Below are positions 1 through 5,697 of a stretch of 6,972 nt of DNA, piece by piece (positions within the stretch are counted from its first letter, which is position 1; each line of letters begins with the position of its first letter). The position numbers were made by a program, and so were the translations under genes. A model generated the notes under the pieces. The model searched no databases and was not told where the DNA came from. It worked only from the letters and a program-made list of their open reading frames with translations. The DNA is from an uncultured Methylococcaceae bacterium (GTDB lineage: Bacteria; Pseudomonadota; Gammaproteobacteria; Methylococcales; Methylomonadaceae), in NCBI GenBank assembly GCA_903903365.1, contig CAIUYS010000103.1, forward strand, positions 1 to 6,972. Reading direction: 5' to 3'.

Positions 1-953
1 AAGATGATGGGACCTTTGGACGTTAGTTTGATAGTCAGGGCGATAGCCAGCATGGGAATGGCAATGGCAGGCAATATAAGCAGGCACAGTAGCAAGTCTT
101 CAAGACGTTTTGTGATACCGTCAAGGGCATTGAATGGTGTGTCAAAAACACTGACGACGGGGATGCCTTGCACGTTGCTCCATTTGGACTGGATCAGGTT
201 AAATATAAAAAAGTCGGGTACGATGTTAACTGAAACGGTACTGTCGGCTAGTTGTTGAACAAACTGACTGATACGTTTTTCTGCACGCAGGGGCATGGTA
301 ATGTAGATATGGTCGATTTCACCTAGTTTTGCTTTTTCAAGTAGTTGTTCAAAGCCACCTTGCAAATCGCCAATTTGTGAGCACCCCAAGCGTCGGTCTT
401 CTGCTTCAGTTCGGTCATCGAAAAAGCCAACAAAATTATAACCTAACCAGGGCATTTCTGATAATGCCGTGCAAAGTCTAAGTCCTAATGAGTTGGCACC
501 CAGTATGGCATAAAATCGTGTGTTAAAGCCCTGCTTTCTTAAATAAGATAAGAATATGCGTTGTATCGTATGAGTCAGGATGATGCTGGTTGGGGCAAGT
601 GGAATCCATAATTCTATGACGTGTAATGAATAATTGTACTCAGTACCATAGAGGTAGACGCCAGTGATAACTAACGTAAAGGCTCCCAGCCACGAAAAAA
701 ATATCTTTAGAGACTCATCGAATAGAGAAGATCCCCGCCAGTTTTGATAAAGTTCGTTGTTTTCAGCTAAAATACCAAAAGTTGCGGTTGCTATAAGGCT
801 AGGCAGAAAGTATTCATGATCCAGGGGTATGTTGTATAGTGTTAATGATACATATAGTGAAGCCATAATCAAAGCAAGGTCAATAGTGCGGGCTAAGACC
901 TGTAATTTGGAATGGTGGGGTTGAACAAATCCTTTGGGACGTCCTGTGTTCAT
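1..953 (-). CDS. WcaJ-like undecaprenyl-phosphate glucose phosphotransferase, 5' part (C-terminal domain beyond window)
   Basis: This is an N-terminal fragment of 317 codons, open at the window edge. The family is membrane-bound and transfers a sugar-1-phosphate (usually glucose-1-P from UDP-glucose) to undecaprenyl phosphate, the first step of exopolysaccharide or capsule assembly. I see four hydrophobic segments (about residues 22-40, 48-64, 84-103, 113-130). A soluble CoA-binding-like Rossmann region follows at about 143-250 (FYAILGANSLG, then VGFFDD). A fifth hydrophobic stretch at about 285-309 contains prolines 295 and 300 and fits the re-entrant helix that opens the bacterial sugar-transferase domain. 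The last visible residues, LTSKGPII, match the start of that domain's conserved core; the catalytic residues lie outside. The ATG at 951-953 is the first start after an in-frame TAA at 990-992. No clear Shine-Dalgarno sequence precedes it, but a good promoter does. The sugar specificity is inferred from family resemblance only. Confidence 0.85.
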   Translation of the reverse strand, partial: MNTGRPKGFVQPHHSKLQVLARTIDLALIMASLYVSLTLYNIPLDHEYFLPSLIATATFGILAENNELYQNWRGSSLFDESLKIFFSWLGAFTLVITGVYLYGTEYNYSLHVIELWIPLAPTSIILTHTIQRIFLSYLRKQGFNTRFYAILGANSLGLRLCTALSEMPWLGYNFVGFFDDRTEAEDRRLGCSQIGDLQGGFEQLLEKAKLGEIDHIYITMPLRAEKRISQFVQQLADSTVSVNIVPDFFIFNLIQSKWSNVQGIPVVSVFDTPFNALDGITKRLEDLLLCLLILPAIAIPMLAIALTIKLTSKGPII

Positions 954-989
954 GGGTTGGATAGATGATTGGCTGGGCTTTGGTAGAGT

Positions 990-1018
990 TTATTACTCGG
1001 GAATGTGTTTTGTATCAA
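990..1018 (-). promoter_or_regulatory. sigma70-type promoter for the sugar transferase gene
   Basis: On the minus strand, TTGATA (1013-1018) and TAATAA (990-995) are separated by exactly 17 nt. Each differs from the consensus TTGACA or TATAAT at only one or two positions. The predicted start near 983 leaves a leader of about 30 nt before the ATG at 953. The match is read directly from the sequence; its activity is inferred. Confidence 0.6.
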
Positions 1019-1130
1019 TATTATTGGTTTTAGTTTAATTAAAACGTTGAATGCTATTTGAAATGCAGTTTTTAAAATAACAATATTTAATATATTAGAC
1101 TAAAAAAGCGTGTGCGTGTAAATTTAAAAT

Positions 1131-1156
1131 TATTATTTTATTTGGATAAAATAATA
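1131..1156. repeat. AT-only inverted repeat upstream of the sugar transferase promoter
   Basis: TATTATTTTAT and its exact reverse complement ATAAAATAATA flank a TTGG loop, an 11-bp perfect stem. It lies about 110 bp upstream of the predicted -35 of the sugar transferase promoter. It could be a regulator site or an upstream AT-rich element. In such AT-rich sequence a chance palindrome is also possible. Confidence 0.4.
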
Positions 1157-1236
1157 TATTGTGGTGTTCAACTGATGTTTTTAGGTTGATAACCTTAATT
1201 GATTAAAACAGGTGATAGTGTCGATAAGCTTAGGAA

Positions 1237-1256
1237 GGGCGACCAGTGGGTCGCCC
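1237..1256. repeat. intergenic palindrome, GGGCGACC hairpin
   Basis: GGGCGACC, loop AGTG, GGTCGCCC: a perfect 8-bp GC-rich stem with a 4-nt loop. No T-tract follows on either strand, so a classical terminator is unlikely. Its form (GGGCGA ... TCGCCC) resembles the palindrome at 2519-2540, which suggests both belong to a set of dispersed short palindromic elements. Confidence 0.55.
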
Positions 1257-1471
1257 GGGTAGCTCTGCTAAAATACTTTAGCCCTTTCTTGCTTCTACCG
1301 CTTGCATTAATGGTGTCGCACTACAAATAAAACGTTATTCATTTATTTAAAATCCGTAACGATTAGCGTATGCAGTATGCAGTAATTTTGCGTGTTGGTA
1401 GAGGCAAGGTAAGTCAATTAGGTGTTCTTGATTAACTTAAGGCTGTGAGTACTTGGCGGGAGGTGTTGTTG

Positions 1472-1738
1472 TTAATTACGTCTGCCGTTTTTACCTGTAG
1501 CGGGTTCTTCAAATTTAACTTTTAAAGGTTTTCCGCAATATAAATTGCCGTCAAGGGCTGCTATAGCCGCTCGGGCTTCGTGGCCTTCCATTCCGATAAA
1601 GCCGAAACCTCTACATTTACCGCTAAAGATATCGGAAACAAGTTGAATGGAGCGGACTTTGCCGTATTCTGAAAATAAAGCTTGAACAGAAGCCTCAGTG
1701 GCCTCGCTAGGTAAGTTTCCTACAAAAAGTCGTTTCAA
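1472..1738 (-). CDS. RNA-binding protein with a single RRM domain
   Basis: This 88-aa protein is almost entirely one RNA recognition motif. RNP2 is LFVGNL at residues 4-9 and RNP1 is KCRGFGFI at 41-48, with the aromatic side chains (F5, F45, F47) that stack on RNA bases. A short basic tail (GKNGRRN) follows. Small single-RRM proteins of this kind occur in bacteria and some, notably cyanobacterial Rbp proteins, are cold-induced; they act in the cytoplasm as RNA-binding factors or chaperones. The start is TTG at 1738. It has an AGGA Shine-Dalgarno 8 nt upstream and gives the usual family beginning MK-LFVGNLP. A nearby ATG (1743-1745) is in another frame and too close to the AGGA. The cold-shock gene lies 111 nt upstream on the same strand, so co-expression is plausible, though a long hairpin separates them. 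Confidence 0.92.
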   Translation of the reverse strand: MKRLFVGNLPSEATEASVQALFSEYGKVRSIQLVSDIFSGKCRGFGFIGMEGHEARAAIAALDGNLYCGKPLKVKFEEPATGKNGRRN

Positions 1739-1746
1739 AAGACATA

Positions 1747-1750
1747 TCCT
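1747..1750 (-). promoter_or_regulatory. ribosome binding site that decides the TTG start of the RRM gene
   Basis: AGGA on the minus strand sits 8 nt before TTG 1736-1738 and only 1 nt before an out-of-frame ATG at 1743-1745. The spacing selects the TTG as initiator. Confidence 0.6.
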
Positions 1751-1795
1751 AAATTCAGGGGGTGAGTTGATATTGACCGGATAAACCGGCTATGC

Positions 1796-1829
1796 CACAA
1801 CTCCGCCTGGTTATTTAGGCGGAGTTGTG
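1796..1829 (-). terminator. 12-bp hairpin between the cold-shock and RRM genes (terminator or intercistronic stem)
   Basis: CACAACTCCGCC pairs perfectly with GGCGGAGTTGTG across a 10-nt loop (1808-1817). It starts about 20 nt after the cold-shock stop codon. No U-tract follows on the minus strand, so termination may be leaky or may need another factor. It could instead protect the 3' end of the csp mRNA from exonucleases. A second small stem (CCGG-ATAAA-CCGG on the minus strand) follows directly. The pairing is seen; the role is inferred. Confidence 0.6.
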
Positions 1830-1849
1830 TGTCGAAAAGTAGCCTCAGC

Positions 1850-2056
1850 TTACGCTGCTGATACGTTTGAAGCTTGTGGGCCTTTGGCGCCTGATTCTAC
1901 TTCGTATTTGACGGCTTGGCCTTCAGCCAATGTGCGATAACCACCGTCGCTTGCGATTGCAGAAAAATGTACGAATACATCTGCACTACCATCGCTAGGT
2001 GAAATAAAACCAAAACCTTTAGACTCGTTAAACCACTTAACAGTACCTGTTGCCAT
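1850..2056 (-). CDS. CspA-family cold-shock protein
   Basis: This is a 68-aa cold-shock domain protein of standard length. It has the family opening GTVKWFN (4-10), RNP1 KGFGFI (13-18) and RNP2 VFVHF (27-31). These proteins bind single-stranded RNA or DNA, melt secondary structure and act as RNA chaperones in the cytoplasm during cold or growth transitions. The ATG at 2054-2056 has a strong GAGGAA Shine-Dalgarno 5 nt upstream (2062-2067). A long leader precedes it, as in cold-regulated csp genes. Whether this paralogue is cold-induced cannot be told from the protein, since many csp genes are constitutive. It is followed by a strong hairpin and the RRM gene. Confidence 0.97.
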   Translation of the reverse strand: MATGTVKWFNESKGFGFISPSDGSADVFVHFSAIASDGGYRTLAEGQAVKYEVESGAKGPQASNVSAA

Positions 2057-2248
2057 GAAACTTCCTCAATAAATGAATGTAAATATGTTTTATTGCAAAT
2101 CAGATCGGGCACAAAAAGGAAAATAACATAAGGAATTTCTGAGAAGTGCTGATTAACATGCAAAATTTATTAAATAGAAGTCCCGCATTAAGCGCGTAGT
2201 ACTATCCACTAACCGGATCATTATAGTTGCTAATCCTTGTTTTAGCCA
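2057..2248 (-). promoter_or_regulatory. putative csp promoter and about 157-nt 5' leader
   Basis: A perfect TATAAT lies on the minus strand at 2220-2225. A weak -35 (TGGCTA, 2243-2248; 3 of 6 consensus matches) stands at the ideal 17-nt spacing. Initiation about 7 nt downstream, near 2213, would give a leader of about 157 nt. That is close to the 159-nt leader known for E. coli cspA mRNA, which acts as a cold-responsive RNA element. I do not see the E. coli cold-box sequence. Leader function is an inference from length and context. Confidence 0.45.
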
Positions 2249-2352
2249 TTTAAAATTTAGGAAAGGTAACGACTCAGTCGATGTTTTTTTTGACCATAGC
2301 CCACGGATGACAATGATTGGACGGGTTTTAACGAATGTTATTTCTTCGATGC

Positions 2353-2377
2353 CGGTCGGGGTTTGCAACCCCGATCG
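2353..2377. repeat. palindromic repeat 1, CGGGG-TTGCA type
   Basis: TCGGGGTT, loop TGC, AACCCCGA (2356-2374) is a perfect 8-bp stem. A G-T pair and two G-C pairs extend it to 2353-2377. Its reverse complement has the same core (CGGGGTTGCAAACCCCG) as the element at 2413-2437. The two therefore form an inverted pair about 35 nt apart, like the REP doublets (REPINs) described in other bacteria. Confidence 0.6.
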
Positions 2378-2412
2378 AAACGTTTGAAGGCTTCAATAGC
2401 TTTAAAACGTGA

Positions 2413-2437
2413 GTGACGGGGTTGCAAACCCCGTCAC
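2413..2437. repeat. palindromic repeat 2, GTGACGGGGTT hairpin
   Basis: GTGACGGGGTT and AACCCCGTCAC form a perfect 11-bp stem around a GCA loop. A 35-nt segment containing it (2406-2440) recurs with five mismatches at 5378-5412, which shows that this is a dispersed repeat and not a gene-specific terminator. It faces repeat 1 in inverted orientation. Confidence 0.7.
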
Positions 2438-2471
2438 GCTACAATTTGTGAGCGATTAGCTCATAAGCGTA

Positions 2472-2495
2472 GGGGTAGACCTGCGTGTCTGCCCT
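2472..2495. repeat. palindromic repeat 3, GGGTAGAC/GTCTGCCC hairpin
   Basis: GGGGTAGAC (2472-2480) pairs with GTCTGCCCT (2487-2495) around the loop CTGCGT, giving nine pairs of which two are G-T. CGTA precedes the left arm. It belongs to the same cluster of short palindromes as its neighbours but has a different arm sequence. Confidence 0.5.
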
Positions 2496-2518
2496 AAATG
2501 GGATGAATCGGTTGTATT

Positions 2519-2540
2519 GGGCGAACACGGAGGTTCGCCC
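2519..2540. repeat. palindromic repeat 4, GGGCGAAC hairpin
   Basis: GGGCGAAC, loop ACGGAG, GTTCGCCC: a perfect 8-bp stem followed by TTACG. It lies about 60 nt beyond the stop of the large membrane protein gene. It has no U-tract but could serve as an imperfect terminator or 3' stabiliser for that transcript. Its arms resemble those of 1237-1256. Confidence 0.55.
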
Positions 2541-2596
2541 TTACGGGTTAGGACGCTTGCGGGTTTCTGAATTAGTGAGCGTTTAGCAACCGGCTT

Positions 2597-4831
2597 TTAT
2601 TTCCAGATACTGACAATATTGGTAAAGTCATCAGTCCAGGGTTTCATGTCAAAATATAAGGGCATTTTTTGCCAGTTACCAAGACGGCTTAGGCTGAGCG
2701 GTGTTAATGTTTCCGGATTTTTTGCCATCACGACCCAGTCTGTGGCAACCACCAACGGTAAATCTTGCTGAGGTTTAAATTCTTGTATCAGCGCCGAGAA
2801 ATGTAAATGTTCGGCATGAATGGATAAAACTTTCTTTAAGGACAGATGGCGATTGGTGATATGAAAAGCCAGCAGGCCATTGGGTTTTAATTTTTTAAAA
2901 TAAAGAGCCAGTGCTTCTTCCGTTAGTAAATGGGTAGGGACAGAATCTGAGCTAAACGCATCCATAACTAATAACTCAAACTTTTGATCCGGTTCTTTTT
3001 CCAGTGACAAACGGGCGTCACCCAAGCTTAGTGTGGTGTTGTAAGCGCAGCGTTTAAGGTAGCTGAAATAGTCAGGGTTACTGGCAATGTCGATAACCAG
3101 CGGGTCGATTTCGTACAGTGTCCAGTGTTGTTGCTCTTTTGCGTAACAGGCTAAAGCGCCTGCACCCAGTCCAACTATGCCAATGTTCCAGTTTTGATTG
3201 GTGCTGTCGTATTCTTTAAACAGTTGTCCCATCGGGCCGGGGCGACTGTAATAGGTTAACGGTATTTTGGCCAGATTTTCAGGCAGGCGTTGTGCGCCAT
3301 GTTTGGTGGTGCCATGAAAAAGCTCATGATATTTTTCTGGCTGATTTTGTTCATCAGTCAAGACACTTTCTCGTACGGCAAGGACGCCAAAAAACGAGCG
3401 TTCCTGATAGAGTGTATGGGATGACAGGCCATGTACGCCCAGTGCTAAAAAAATAATCGCGCCGGTTAATAAAGCAAAAGCAACCGGTTTGGCCCTGAAG
3501 AAATAGGTTGCAACGGTTAGGGCAATCAAGCTGATGATAATGATATCAAAATACGGGAGTAAATCGTTAACGCGCGTATAAAGAATCAAGCCGGTAATAA
3601 TGAGCAGGGCAGGGGGGGTTATTTGTAGTAGCAGGCCTTTTTTAAATGCGACCTTTGAGCCTGGACGCAGTAATAAGGCGGCAACAATCATGAGCGGGTA
3701 TTCGTAAATGCCGTTAAAAATAAAAGGCGCTACAAACGTGTTAAACATGCCGCCCAACATGCCTGCAAACGACATGATCAGATAAAAAGTGGTTAAATAT
3801 TGAGTATGGGGGCGGTTTTTTGCCAGTTCGCCATGACAGACCATGACGGCAAAGAAAAAAGCCAGCAGGTGCAAGGCCAAATAGGCCCAATAGGGCAGGT
3901 CGGCCGGGTTGATGAAGGCGTAAGCGATAAACGGCAATAATACGATGGGCTGTAGCTTGACCATGACCGGATGTATTTTGTCATTCCATTTGGAAAATAC
4001 GATTACAAACGATAGTAAATAGAGGGTTAGCGGAATAATCCATAATAACGGCACGGAGGCAATGTCGGTGCTGATAAAATTGGTTAGCCCCAAAAGCAAA
4101 CTGGAGGGCACAAAAGCTAAAGCCATCCAGTGCAATTTTCGATAAAGACTCAGTGGCTCTTCTTCAGGCACGCTGTCTGGTTCAAGGGCTTTATTTTGTT
4201 GTGTTTTCCAGAGTACAAAAGCGCAACCGGCGATAAGCAGGCAGAGCATCAGATAACCGATGCTCCAATAAACTTTTTGATTAGCCAAGCCGATAGCCGG
4301 CTCAAGTAAAAAAGGATAACTGAGTAAGGCAATCAGGCTGCCGGTGTTGCTTGCGGCATAGAGATAATAAGGATCATGGCTGGTGTGATGGCCTATATTG
4401 GCAAACCATTTTTGTACCAGCGGCGCCGTGGTTGATACGACGAAAAAAGGCAGGCCGATAGCCAGAAATAACGTCCAAAGCAGCCAGAGTGTTGGGTTGC
4501 TGTCAGTGGGTGGGGCGATATTTTCCGGTAAAGCTAAAGGCAATGCCAGAAAGCTGACCAAAATAACGGCCGTATGTATCTGGATTTGACGATGTTGACT
4601 AAAACGTGTGGAAATAGTGTGCGCATAAAGATAACCCAGAAACAATAGGCTTTGGTAAAACACCATGCAGGTATTCCAAACCGCTGGAGAGCCGCCCAAT
4701 AAGGGTAATAACAGCTTTCCGAACAAGGGTTGCAGAACAAACATCAGCGACGCGCTGGTAAATAAGGTGCCGGCAAATAATATTATCAGGGATAAGCTGC
4801 GGTCGTTTTTTGCTTCTGAAAGGTTGCTCAT
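2597..4831 (-). CDS. fused MFS-like membrane / spermidine-synthase-like protein
   Basis: This 744-aa, two-part protein has about 13 hydrophobic segments through residue ~468: 13-33, 52-72, 86-101, 116-136, 158-176, 188-208, 234-250, 260-280, 293-308, 315-332, 345-370, 378-418 and 428-468. They resemble the membrane half of the 'fused MFS/spermidine synthase' family. From about 475 a soluble Rossmann domain follows. It shows the nucleotide-binding loop GIVGLGAGA (551-559), the acidic strand end YEIDP (573-577), GDARLSL (604-610) and DAFSSDSVPTHLLTEEA (624-640), and it ends near PWTDDFTNIVSIW (731-743). Aminopropyltransferases bind decarboxylated S-adenosylmethionine in this fold. The usual DSTDP-like catalytic segment of SpeE is replaced here by DAFSSDS, so true spermidine synthesis is doubtful and the substrate is unknown. 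The ATG is the first one after an in-frame TAA, with only a weak ribosome site. No functional partner is adjacent. Confidence 0.88.
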   Translation of the reverse strand: MSNLSEAKNDRSLSLIILFAGTLFTSASLMFVLQPLFGKLLLPLLGGSPAVWNTCMVFYQSLLFLGYLYAHTISTRFSQHRQIQIHTAVILVSFLALPLALPENIAPPTDSNPTLWLLWTLFLAIGLPFFVVSTTAPLVQKWFANIGHHTSHDPYYLYAASNTGSLIALLSYPFLLEPAIGLANQKVYWSIGYLMLCLLIAGCAFVLWKTQQNKALEPDSVPEEEPLSLYRKLHWMALAFVPSSLLLGLTNFISTDIASVPLLWIIPLTLYLLSFVIVFSKWNDKIHPVMVKLQPIVLLPFIAYAFINPADLPYWAYLALHLLAFFFAVMVCHGELAKNRPHTQYLTTFYLIMSFAGMLGGMFNTFVAPFIFNGIYEYPLMIVAALLLRPGSKVAFKKGLLLQITPPALLIITGLILYTRVNDLLPYFDIIIISLIALTVATYFFRAKPVAFALLTGAIIFLALGVHGLSSHTLYQERSFFGVLAVRESVLTDEQNQPEKYHELFHGTTKHGAQRLPENLAKIPLTYYSRPGPMGQLFKEYDSTNQNWNIGIVGLGAGALACYAKEQQHWTLYEIDPLVIDIASNPDYFSYLKRCAYNTTLSLGDARLSLEKEPDQKFELLVMDAFSSDSVPTHLLTEEALALYFKKLKPNGLLAFHITNRHLSLKKVLSIHAEHLHFSALIQEFKPQQDLPLVVATDWVVMAKNPETLTPLSLSRLGNWQKMPLYFDMKPWTDDFTNIVSIWK

Positions 4832-4894
4832 TACTTTTAGTGTCGCCTTTTAGGCTTGTTATTTTAAGGCGCTAATAATAAAGCATTTGCTGCG

Positions 4895-4968
4895 GTAGGG
4901 GGGATTTGAATGTGATTTTTTGCAAAACGGACGGTTTTTGTCTTTTGGTAGCAGAGTAGGGGGGATTT
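4895..4968. repeat. direct repeat pair GTAGGGGGGATTT
   Basis: Identical 13-mers occur at 4895-4907 and 4956-4968 in the same orientation, 61 nt apart start to start. A shared AAT follows each after one differing base. They lie in the 194-bp gap between the coiled-coil gene and the membrane protein gene, and each contains a run of six Gs. The function is unknown. Confidence 0.5.
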
Positions 4969-4993
4969 TAATCACCTTGGGCTGAGCGTCGTA

Positions 4994-5012
4994 GGGTGCG
5001 CATCGCGCACCT
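4994..5012. repeat. GGTGCGC-ATC-GCGCACC palindrome downstream of the coiled-coil gene
   Basis: A perfect 7-bp stem with a 3-nt loop (4995-5011), extended by a G-T pair, begins 14 nt after the coiled-coil stop codon. On the minus strand CTACG follows it, not a U-tract, so on that strand it is a poor intrinsic terminator. On the plus strand it is followed by TTTT. It is probably another dispersed intergenic palindrome. Confidence 0.5.
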
Positions 5013-5025
5013 TTTCGGATATAGG

Positions 5026-5256
5026 TTAGCCGCCGTCTCCGATGTTTTCCCAAACGTTGATGTCGGAGTCTTCCAGTTGGTGCAGTTTTTTGGTAGTTAT
5101 TTGCTGTTTGGCGCGTAAAGCTTCGAGTTCTTGATCAACGATAAGCTTAATATCGGCCTCTGACTGTTGGGATTTTATTACCAATAGATCAATTTCGGCG
5201 CTGTGTTCAATAAGTTCAGTTAGCAGTCTTTGTCGGTATGCATCGGTCGCTTTCAT
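5026..5256 (-). CDS. small coiled-coil protein, resembling a stress-associated coiled-coil family
   Basis: This 76-aa protein is charged and almost entirely helical. Heptad-like spacing of Leu/Ile runs through residues 10-62 (RLLTELIEHSAEIDLLVIK, then LEALRAKQQITTKKLHQL). The pattern AYRQRLLTELIEHSAEIDLL, AD-K, LEALRAK, KLHQLEDS and a final VWENIGDG matches what I recall of short coiled-coil proteins annotated as Sll1863-type stress-response proteins. Those commonly continue for another 15-30 residues after the Trp-Glu segment. This one stops at GDGG, close to the palindrome at 4994-5012, so the C-terminus may have been shortened. AAGGA (5264-5268) lies 7 nt before the ATG, a good ribosome site. 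There is no signal peptide, so a cytoplasmic location is expected. The biochemical role is unknown. Confidence 0.75.
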   Translation of the reverse strand: MKATDAYRQRLLTELIEHSAEIDLLVIKSQQSEADIKLIVDQELEALRAKQQITTKKLHQLEDSDINVWENIGDGG

Positions 5257-5300
5257 GCGTTAATCCTTAGGGCTTGTGGTAATCGTAAATCTTAAAAACT

Positions 5301-5469
5301 TTCACCACGAAGAATACGAAGAAAAGCTTTTCACCACGAAGACACGAAGGACACGAAGAAAAACGATATGTCTTGGTAACGTGAGTGGCGGCGTTGCAAA
5401 TTCCGTCATGCTTCAGGTACGAAGTGTGTGAACAAAAAAACTTCGTGCTCTTCGTGTCTTCGTGGTGAA
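5301..5469. repeat. composite CACGAAG repeat with direct and inverted copies
   Basis: TTCACCACGAAG begins two direct copies at 5301-5321 and 5330-5358. An inverted copy fills 5441-5469. The second copy and the inverted one match at 27 of 29 positions, with the first 20 (TTCACCACGAAGACACGAAG) identical. They could form a stem of about 29 bp around an 82-nt interior. Internally the unit is a degenerate tandem of CACGAAG. The right arm starts 6 nt after the fdsD stop, so it would lie in the fds 3' UTR. The 70-codon frame through this block is an artefact of the repeat. Confidence 0.8.
5378..5412. repeat. eroded second copy of the 2406-2440 palindromic repeat
   Basis: This 35-nt segment aligns without gaps to 2406-2440 with five mismatches: AACGTGAGTG, then the GTTGCAAA core, then CCGTCA-GCT. 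Several of the changes (GG to GC, CC to TT) break the stem, so the hairpin here is degraded. It lies inside the inverted CACGAAG repeat, in the region between its arms. Confidence 0.7.
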
Positions 5470-5475
5470 TAAAAA

Positions 5476-5691
5476 TCAAGCCTGATCAAGTTTGGTTATT
5501 GCTGTTCTGGCCAGCTCGCTTAAAGCCGATCCATCTTCTTTACAATAAGCAATGATTTCACTACGCATTTTGGGATGCCATGATCTTAAAATGTGTTTTG
5601 ATATGCCTTCAGCAGCGATTTCTTTATTGCTTTCTGCGTTAAAAAAATTACCAATGTCATTGGCCATTTTGACAAGTGTTTCAATTTTCAT
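5476..5691 (-). CDS. fdsD: NAD-dependent formate dehydrogenase delta subunit FdsD
   Basis: This 71-aa protein is of usual length for the family. It has the characteristic opening LVKMANDIGNFF (residues 6-17) and the central HILRSWHPKMRSEIIAY (33-49), both typical of FdsD. It ends in a helical stretch, ALSELARTAITKLDQA. In fds systems this small subunit is needed for a stable, active molybdenum-containing formate dehydrogenase, which oxidises formate to CO2 and reduces NAD+ in the cytoplasm. The ATG lies 6 nt after the fdhD stop, with no independent Shine-Dalgarno sequence, so translational coupling to fdhD is likely. It is the last gene of the operon. The CACGAAG repeat begins 6 nt past its stop. 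Confidence 0.9.
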   Translation of the reverse strand: MKIETLVKMANDIGNFFNAESNKEIAAEGISKHILRSWHPKMRSEIIAYCKEDGSALSELARTAITKLDQA

Positions 5692-5697
5692 GGTTAA

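Larger units (their letters stand above)
1019..1471. other. AT-rich intergenic stretch with no recognisable gene
   Basis: About 450 bp separate the sugar transferase promoter from the RRM gene. I find no ORF of credible length on either strand. The left half (1019-1200) is very AT-rich and contains the inverted repeat at 1131-1156. The right half holds a palindrome at 1237-1256 and a tandem 7-mer (GTATGCA twice from 1368). The only short frames are a 9-codon one on the minus strand near 1290-1310 and a 21-codon one on the plus strand at about 1370-1435. Neither has supporting signals. The stretch probably holds upstream regulatory DNA for the sugar transferase and the end of the csp/RRM transcript. 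Confidence 0.6.

Noticed and set aside
4..258. 84-codon plus-strand ORF
   Set aside because: It is antisense to the sugar transferase frame, which has clear family motifs.
1897..2368. Two minus-strand ORFs (88 and 71 codons) overlapping the csp gene and its leader
   Set aside because: One is an alternate frame of the cold-shock gene and leader; the other spans the predicted csp promoter and one arm of a palindrome. Neither has a ribosome site or family resemblance.
2353..2540. CRISPR array
   Set aside because: The palindromes differ in sequence and spacing. There are no identical direct repeats with regular spacers and no cas genes.
4859..5053. 64-codon minus-strand ORF
   Set aside because: It overlaps the 3' end of the coiled-coil gene and runs through the GGTGCGC palindrome and the G-rich direct repeats. 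No recognisable protein features.
5254..5268. Shared ATTAACGCATG at the starts of the coiled-coil gene and fdhD
   Set aside because: The match is only 11 nt, with no extension on either side. In fdhD it includes the stop of the preceding frame. Probably coincidence.
5267..5479. 70-codon minus-strand ORF across the CACGAAG repeat
   Set aside because: Its sequence is a translation of the repeat arms (HHEDTKSTKF at one end, FFVFFVVKVF at the other). Frames of this kind are often misannotated as hypothetical proteins.
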